From NCBI GenBank assembly GCA_014728975.1, contig WJKQ01000012.1:1-7907 (forward strand): 7,907 nt of DNA, in the 5' to 3' direction. The notes under the pieces were generated by a model. It was not told where the DNA came from. It searched no databases and worked only from the letters and a program-made list of their open reading frames with translations. This DNA is from Candidatus Peregrinibacteria bacterium. GTDB taxonomy: Bacteria; Patescibacteriota; Gracilibacteria; UBA1369; LOWO2-01-FULL-3. The position numbers and the translations under genes were made by a program. Of this stretch, positions 1-5,500 are shown in pieces (the first letter of the stretch is position 1; every line of letters starts with the position of its first letter).

Positions 1-680
1 AGTCGCGTGATTTAATGGATGAACTGAAAATCTTTGATACGCAAGATAGAGATAAATTGTCAATATCAAAGAAATTGGGATCCAGATATACAAATCAACT
101 TATCAAACCCGAAAACAACCTGGCTTTCAAGGCTTTGAAACTAATAAAAGCAACTTACAATATTAAAAAAATCGTCAAAATCGTTATTAATAAACAAATT
201 CCACCATCGTCCGGACTTGGAGGGGCTTCCTCGGACGCCGCGGCGGTTTTAAAAGGATTAAATGAACTTTGGAAAATAAAACTTTCTCAAAAACAGTTGA
301 TGAAGCTTGCTGAAAAACTAGGTAAAGACGTTCCGTTCTTTATTATAGGCGGCACGGCTTTGGGAACTCATTTTGGAGAAAAAATAAAACCGCTTAAGCC
401 GATTAAATCAGTAAAATTTAAAATTCTCCCGACTGAAAAATGGCCAAAATTACCAGAAAAGATCGACCCAAAAAACAAAACCGAAAAAATGTACGGACTG
501 CTGGATCTTTCAAACTGCGGACAAAATCAGAAAAAAACAAAAACACTTTTACAGGCTGTGAGAACACAAAATAAAAGCGGGATTATAAATAATATTCACA
601 ACGACTTTGAAACACTGATTTCTGCGCCCGATAACGCTCATCTCTCAGGCTCGGGTCCCGCAGTTTTTACGGCATATTAA
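1..680 (+). CDS. ispE: 4-diphosphocytidyl-2-C-methyl-D-erythritol kinase (IspE), 5' end outside window
   Basis: IspE phosphorylates the 2-hydroxyl of CDP-methylerythritol with ATP in the cytosolic MEP pathway to isopentenyl diphosphate. The GHMP-kinase ATP loop is plain: PPSSGLGGASSDAA at residues 63-76 counted from the ATG at 15. It is followed by GKDVPFF (103-109), the family's G-A-D-V-P-F-F segment with the catalytic Asp, and by a C-terminal SGSGPAVF. The frame is open to base 3 (codons S-R-D-L before the ATG), and the ATG aligns to the middle of the family's N-terminal domain, so it is an internal Met. About 30-35 residues, including the substrate-binding Lys region, lie off the window. 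The tail is short: TAA comes four residues after the GSGPAVF motif, where relatives usually run some 30 residues further. It ends 10 nt from convergent recR. Family assignment is firm; activity depends on the unseen N-terminus. Confidence 0.93.
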   Translation, partial: SRDLMDELKIFDTQDRDKLSISKKLGSRYTNQLIKPENNLAFKALKLIKATYNIKKIVKIVINKQIPPSSGLGGASSDAAAVLKGLNELWKIKLSQKQLMKLAEKLGKDVPFFIIGGTALGTHFGEKIKPLKPIKSVKFKILPTEKWPKLPEKIDPKNKTEKMYGLLDLSNCGQNQKKTKTLLQAVRTQNKSGIINNIHNDFETLISAPDNAHLSGSGPAVFTAY

Positions 681-690
681 GAAATCTTTA

Positions 691-1293
691 TCAAAACTCC
701 AAACGCCCCGCGAGAGCTCTGCTCAAGGTGACTTCATCCGCGTATTCAAGGTCTCCCCCCACTGGCAGACCGCGGGCAATCCTGGTGATTTTAACTTTGC
801 TGTCTTTTAAATGTTTTTGAATATAGAGCGACGTCGCTTCGCCTTCCAGGCTAGGATTTGTGGCTAAAATGACTTCATCAAGCCCCCCTTTTTCTATCCT
901 CCTGAAAAGATCAATAAGTTTCAGCTGATCAGGACCAATTCTGTCTATAGGCGAAAGAGCTCCATGAAGTACGTGATAAACTCCGTCAAAATCGCCGGTT
1001 TTCTCTAAAGCAACGACATCCAGGACATCTTCCACAACACAAATCACACTTTTATCTCTGCCGGGGTCACTGCAAATCGGACAAGGATTTTCCTCAGAAA
1101 TATTCCAGCAGGTTTCACAAAAAACCACATTTTCCTTAAGGTTTAAGACGGCCCTGCCCAGAGGCTCCAGCCTGCTTCCGGGAGACCTCAGCAAATATAT
1201 GGCAAGTCTTTGTGCTGATTTTGGGCCGATACCCGGAAGTTTTGCGAACTCTTCAATCAGATCGCGCACTGATTTTGGCAAAAATTTTGACAT
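691..1293 (-). CDS. recR: recombination mediator protein RecR
   Basis: RecR acts with RecO (and RecF) to load RecA on gapped single-stranded DNA; it forms a ring clamp in the cytoplasm. At 200 residues it has the usual full length. In order: a helix-hairpin-helix (LPGIGPKSAQRLA, 19-31), a C4 zinc finger (Cys59, Cys62, Cys71, Cys74), a Toprim domain from about 82 to 175 with Glu88 (VVED) and NPSLEGEATSLYI (146-158), and the C-terminal GLPVGGDLEYADEVTL segment typical of RecR. The end GRLEF followed by TGA matches where the family stops, showing that UGA is a stop codon here. The ATG start gives the standard N-terminus; upstream there is only a weak purine stretch (AGAG). The common partners dnaX and ybaB are not adjacent in this window; ispE converges on it and an unknown gene diverges from it. 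Confidence 0.97.
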   Translation of the reverse strand: MSKFLPKSVRDLIEEFAKLPGIGPKSAQRLAIYLLRSPGSRLEPLGRAVLNLKENVVFCETCWNISEENPCPICSDPGRDKSVICVVEDVLDVVALEKTGDFDGVYHVLHGALSPIDRIGPDQLKLIDLFRRIEKGGLDEVILATNPSLEGEATSLYIQKHLKDSKVKITRIARGLPVGGDLEYADEVTLSRALAGRLEF

Positions 1294-1350
1294 AACACTC
1301 TAATTTTAGGAGTGGGGACTTTACAAAACAAGAAATATATGCAAAATTCC

Positions 1351-1379
1351 TTGACACAGGGCATAAAAACGTGTAAAAC
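1351..1379 (+). promoter_or_regulatory. sigma-70-type promoter for the 1427-2465 gene pair
   Basis: A perfect -35 hexamer TTGACA (1351-1356) is followed after exactly 17 bases by TAAAAC (1374-1379, four of six consensus bases). Transcription would start near 1386 and give a leader of about 40 nt before the ATG at 1427. It lies in the divergent spacer between recR and the unknown gene pair. Assignment rests on sequence match alone. Confidence 0.5.
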
Positions 1380-1397
1380 TTACGGCCTTTTACATTA

Positions 1398-1426
1398 TTG
1401 GCTTAATTATAACTAAATATTATACT
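1398..1426 (+). promoter_or_regulatory. possible second promoter abutting the ATG at 1427
   Basis: TTGGCT (1398-1403), a 17-base spacer and TATACT (1421-1426) also resemble a sigma-70 promoter. Transcripts from it would begin about 1433, inside the annotated coding region, so it could not serve the ATG at 1427. In DNA this AT-rich the match may be chance. Confidence 0.2.
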
Positions 1427-2236
1427 ATGGACAGTAAAATAAATGGGGGGAAGCTGGAATTACCGGATAGCGAATTACTCGACATAAATAATACAGCAGA
1501 TCCGGATTCGGAGACATTGGGAGAAGAAGGCGATATTATAGAAAATACTTCCTCAAGAGCATCAGGAATTATAAGTGCAGATGACAGAAAGGGATCACCG
1601 GATGGATTTTTTACTTCTGTTCCCCAGCCTGAAGTCACCCCAAGATTTGTTTCAAGAATTGCGGAAAAAATGATGCGGACAATACAAAGCTTATTGGAAA
1701 AAAACGATATTCCCATGCAGAAAAGACGCAGTATCAAAGAAATTATGGAAAATCTAAGAGAAATAGAGCAGATAAATGAACCCGCTTATCCAAAAGCTAA
1801 TCCAAAAGTTCTTAATCCTGGCCTGGAGCCTATAAAATTATTGGCCATTCAGGCTATTCAGGTAATTAAAAATTTAAACAGGGGAAGAAAAAATCCGATA
1901 TATGTGGATGATTATTTTAAGAGAACTTTTGACGAATGGCTTGGAGGTATAATAGAAGAATTAGAAAAAGAAGATCGGGATACGAAGGTAGTTTATCTCG
2001 CCCAGCAGTTAATATTTGGAGATATCAATCCCGAAGAGCTTTCCGATGAAATTTTATCGGCAATCCTGGAAGAAATTGAAAGGGAAGAAGGTGAAGACGT
2101 ATCCGATTTTTTGGAACTTTTCCAAAAGACAGATCACGAATTGAATGAAGTGAGTAATCACGATATGATTCCTCGTGCTGCAGTTGTACTTGAGATAAGA
2201 GAAAACACACGCCCAAAAAGAGTATTCAGCGAATAA
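1427..2236 (+). CDS. hypothetical acidic helical protein, 269 aa
   Basis: I do not recognise the family. The product appears soluble: no signal peptide, no membrane segment, no cysteine. Residues 1-70 are acidic and low in hydrophobics (many D, E, S, G), probably disordered. From about 73 to 118, 135 to 150 and 160 to 235 it has the heptad-like spacing of amphipathic helices, with charged runs such as EELEKEDRD (177-185) and EEIEREEGED (215-224). The last 20 residues turn basic (ENTRPKRVFSE). The ATG at 1427 is the first possible start; no Shine-Dalgarno sequence precedes it (AACTAAATATTATACT), but a good promoter lies 50-75 nt upstream. A second acidic gene follows 19 nt downstream on the same strand, so they are probably co-transcribed. 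Long uninterrupted frame, promoter placement and protein-like composition support a real gene; function is unknown. Confidence 0.8.
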   Translation: MDSKINGGKLELPDSELLDINNTADPDSETLGEEGDIIENTSSRASGIISADDRKGSPDGFFTSVPQPEVTPRFVSRIAEKMMRTIQSLLEKNDIPMQKRRSIKEIMENLREIEQINEPAYPKANPKVLNPGLEPIKLLAIQAIQVIKNLNRGRKNPIYVDDYFKRTFDEWLGGIIEELEKEDRDTKVVYLAQQLIFGDINPEELSDEILSAILEEIEREEGEDVSDFLELFQKTDHELNEVSNHDMIPRAAVVLEIRENTRPKRVFSE

Positions 2237-2255
2237 AAAATAATATTTAAATAAT

Positions 2256-2465
2256 ATGGCCGAATCACTCAGAAGTCACCTTAGTATTGTTCCCGATCCC
2301 GAAGAAGAAGTAGATCCGGATAATGAAGTAGATCCGGATAAAGAGGATCGGAAAAAAAATAAAAATGTACGCTCTATAAGTAAGATGAGAGAGATTATAG
2401 AAGACGCTGCGAGAAGAAGTTTGAGGAAAGCTAAAATAAAAGGCGGAAACAGAATAGAAATATAA
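2256..2465 (+). CDS. small hypothetical protein, 69 aa, acidic head and basic tail
   Basis: No family is recognised. The N-terminal half carries a short acidic repeat (EVDPDN then EVDPDK, residues 18-29) inside a run rich in D, E and P. The C-terminal half, from about residue 38, is basic and likely a single amphipathic helix (SKMREIIEDAARRSLRKAKI). The polarised charge resembles small adaptor or nucleic-acid-binding proteins, but that is only a guess. It follows the 269-aa gene by 19 nt and shares its acidic D-P-D style, so an operon pair is likely. No Shine-Dalgarno sequence is seen; the leader is AT only. Opposite-strand frames across this region look like shadows, since the minus reading is a low-complexity run of Ser and Leu. 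Being short and unsupported by homology, it remains a moderate call. Confidence 0.6.
   Translation: MAESLRSHLSIVPDPEEEVDPDNEVDPDKEDRKKNKNVRSISKMREIIEDAARRSLRKAKIKGGNRIEI
2307..2342 (+). repeat. tandem 18-bp repeat, two copies, in coding sequence
   Basis: Two head-to-tail copies of GAAGTAGATCCGGATAAW (2307-2324 and 2325-2342) differ only in the last base. They encode EVDPDN and EVDPDK in the 69-aa gene and keep the frame, so copy-number changes would lengthen or shorten the acidic segment by six residues at a time. Confidence 0.9.
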
Positions 2466-2576
2466 TTAAACCTGTACTTTTGGATTATCAATTAATTCAG
2501 GATGAAAAGTTGTAGCAAAATAATTATTTCCCAAAACCGCTACAAGTTCTCCATTATATTTTGCCAATACAATTTA
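2466..2576 (-). pseudogene. pdxT: relic of pdxT (C-terminal tail of the PLP synthase glutaminase subunit)
   Basis: Read on the minus strand, codons 2573 down to 2469 give 35 residues that fit the extreme C-terminus of PdxT, the class I glutamine amidotransferase that supplies ammonia to PdxS for pyridoxal 5'-phosphate synthesis. The segment starts VLAKYNGELVAV and carries ATTFHPEL followed by a D-N-P-K-V run, matching the family's V-L-x-E-x-x-G-x-x-V-A and T-S-F-H-P-E-L-T-D-D pattern. The His and Glu of the catalytic triad are kept. The rest is missing: TAA stops bound it at 2576-2574 and 2468-2466, there is no in-frame ATG, and the Cys-containing N-terminal three quarters are nowhere in the window. 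It is in the same frame as the giant gene upstream, separated by TAA-AAG-TAA. Other amidotransferases (GuaA, PurQ, CarA, HisH) have different residues around their HPE, so PdxT is the best fit. Confidence 0.75.
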
Positions 2577-2579
2577 CTT

Positions 2580-5500
2580 TTATAAATAGGTCCTCGGCCT
2601 TCTTATTCCTTCACTTTCTGTTTTTGATTTCGCTAATTCAACACTCCGGGCCAAAGCTCTCTCTGCATCTTTTTTATCTTCGATTATCTGAAATTCCATT
2701 CTGGAGCCGTTTAACAGAGAAGCCAGATAAACAATATCAAGATTTGACATTCTTATACAGCCTCCTGACGCTTTACCTCCAAGATGATTTTCCCGGTTTG
2801 TTCCATGAAAATACCTGCCGGCACTCTCTATAAGCTCCCCTCTGCGCTGAATGGGTATAAGCCCCGTTGTCATGGAGGCATAAACCGGTTTATTGTCAAA
2901 TTCCTCGATTTTTCCCAGAAATTCCGTCACTCTGTGACCTTCATATTTTTCCACGTAAGTTCCCTGATGCGATCCAAAATAATTTAGTGCTTTAAAACCG
3001 GTTCCGCTTGCCACATATCTACCGGAAGGGGTTTCTGTTTTTGGATTGGGTCTGCCGGTAGAAACTCTGAAACCTATAATCCGGTCATTTTCTCTGTCAA
3101 TCACATACAAATTTTGAAAATTAAGCCCGCCGCCCCCTCTTTTGGGTAAAATAGCAAAATACCTTTGATTATTGTAACCGTAACTTCCGGCAATAGCTTT
3201 AACGGTTTCTTTTATTTTTTCATCTTTTACTTCATAAGCGGTCGGACGGCTTCTTTTCATCATTTCGGCGGATCTCGGTGGCTCTTCCGGATTATAATTA
3301 TGTAAAAATCTCATATACGAATTCATTGAATCAATATAATCTTTCGGGAGAGGTCTTTTGGGATAATTCTGAAGTTTTTCCAGCCGTTTGGTAAGTCGCG
3401 GAGTAATTTTGGGAGCATTTTCGTTATTGAACCATTCTCTTCTGAAACACACAAAGCCCTCCTCCCCCTCATTTTCACCTTCAACCACTTTCACTTTTAA
3501 CCAGATTTCGTTTCCCTTTTGTTGAATTCCCTCGATCTTTACGACAGTTCCAAAATATAATGATGTTTTTTTTCTGCCTCTTGGGGAGGATCTTAATTTT
3601 ATTGCTATATCATAAACCGTAAGAAGATCGGAACCTTTTGTGAAACATTCATCAATCTTTGATTCTTCCAGTAGTTTTTCAAATTTTTCTTTCTTTTCCA
3701 GCTGAATTTCTTTAACTGAAGTATCAAGATCCAGCGGAGGCGGACTATAATCTTCAAGCTGATAATCCTCTTTCATTTCAAAAATAAGACTACTTAGCTT
3801 ATCATAATCTCTAAAGACACTTTTCCACCGATCGGGCATTGAAAACATTCGTGCACCATAAGAAAATACTCCAGATCCTCTTGCGAGCTCTTCGTTCGTA
3901 AATGCAAAACTTAGGCTCTTTCCTGTTTTATCTCTGTACCATGTCTGTATCTGCTCAAATAAACTTCCATTTACAAAAGCAATTTTATTACTCCGGATTT
4001 TTTCAACCTCCAGAGCCGCGCTTCCATTATACTTTATATGCCCTTCTAAAATTAATTTTTCAGCGACTCTTACAAAAGTGTCTATGATATGGTCTAACAA
4101 TAATTTACGTTTGCCGGGTTCACTTAAAAGAGCATCCACTTCCCGAAATTTAACATCCGACCTAACACCGGCCTCTTTTGCGAGATTAATAGCCCAGTTT
4201 TGGAAAACTGCTCGATATATGGCACCCGTCGAACGATTATAGCTCGTTGTAAGCATCATCATAAGATTCTGATTCAAAAGATTAATTTCATCCTCTCCAC
4301 TGGCTTTCATAAAATTTTCAAAAGAATTTAAAGTCTCCATAAGTCTTTGTCCGGCAACTATCGCGGAAACTCTTAGATTATTTTTGATCATGGATCTGAA
4401 ATTTTGAAATGTTTCAGGGACCTTGATACCGTTCTCCAGAAAAATTTTTTTACATTTCTTCAAATCTCTTTTTAAAGGCCTGATTTGAAAAGGACCTATA
4501 GACCTCACAAGATATTGAGCGGGATAAAGCTGACGATAAATAGGGTCTTCCTCAATATAGGAAAGTTCGTTTTTAATGTAGGCCCTTGTACCGCCTCTCG
4601 ATTGCTCATTGATCCAGATGTTATAAAGAATATTTCTGACCAAAGCCTGTTTTAGATTATTTCCCGGATAAACATTGTCAATTTCGTCTCTTACGACAGG
4701 CGGTAATATAATTGTTAAATAAGACGATTTATCTTTAAGATCTATGCCGAAAAATTTGGCGGCCTTGATTGCCTCAAGATCTTTCTTTGACTTTCTGACT
4801 TTTAAAACTAAAAACGGATCTTTGGATGCTTTTTGGAACTTCTGTTTTTCCGAGATGTTTTTAATGCATTTCTGAAGATCACTTCTTCTTAACACCATAC
4901 GGTCACCGGCCTTGAAATCAGTAAATTTCTTATTTGTTCCCATCCCTTTCAGAGTCAGATCGATATCCTGACTGCACTTGTCAAGAGCCTTCAAAAGATA
5001 ATTCCTTTCCAAAGATTCCAGCATCGCATAATTTATATCAATATTTATTTCTTTTGCCTCGGTGTTAAAACAATCGCGAATAAAAGCATAAGGCGAATCG
5101 CCGGATTCAATTATTTTTACATAATCCATTCCGCTAAAAGATTCCAGCTGTTTTTCCCGCACATACTTAACGATTTCAAAAATTCTGTCCCAGGTCAGAT
5201 AAATATATTCTCCAGCCTCAAACTTCGGAGGCTCACTGCTTAAATCTATATTTGGACAACTGGCGTCAATTGCACGTAAAACAAAATTTTTCTCTTCGTT
5301 CGTTAATTCATAACTCCCCTCAAAGTAATTGGCAAAAAAATCTTCCACCATTCTCCATGGGGACTGACCCTGTTTTATTACAATAAAGAAATCCTCAAGA
5401 CTTCCTCTGTTAAATTTTTCAATATTTTTTTCAACAATATTTTTCCGGACCCGGGAGACGCCGCCTTCGGCTTCTATTTTTGACCTTACTTCTTCCATAT

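Noticed and set aside
15..17. ATG as the true start of ispE
   Set aside because: The frame is open to the window edge, and this Met aligns inside the N-terminal domain; the family's first 30 or so residues would be missing.
1294..1426. Search of the divergent spacer for a recR promoter, small RNA or remnant gene
   Set aside because: A minus-strand TATATT at 1334-1339 lacks a convincing -35 at the right distance; no hairpin, tRNA-like fold or coding remnant was found.
1420..1737. 105-codon minus-strand open frame over the start of the 269-aa gene
   Set aside because: It is antisense to the better-supported plus frame, which has a promoter and a longer protein-like reading; the minus translation shows no recognisable motif.
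2276..2491. 71-codon minus-strand open frame over the small gene and part of the pdxT relic
   Set aside because: Its translation is low-complexity Ser/Gly/Leu mirroring the D-P-rich repeat on the other strand, and it runs across the relic in a different frame from the PdxT match.
2510..2545. Inverted repeat TTGTAGC / GCTACAA with a 22-base loop, considered as a terminator between converging genes
   Set aside because: The loop is long, neither side has a T-tract, and the arms fall on Leu-Val-Ala and Ala-Thr-Thr codons of the pdxT relic, so coincidence is likely.
2561..2987. Plus-strand open frames opposite the YkuD domain
   Set aside because: The minus strand there encodes the conserved catalytic domain, so these are shadows.
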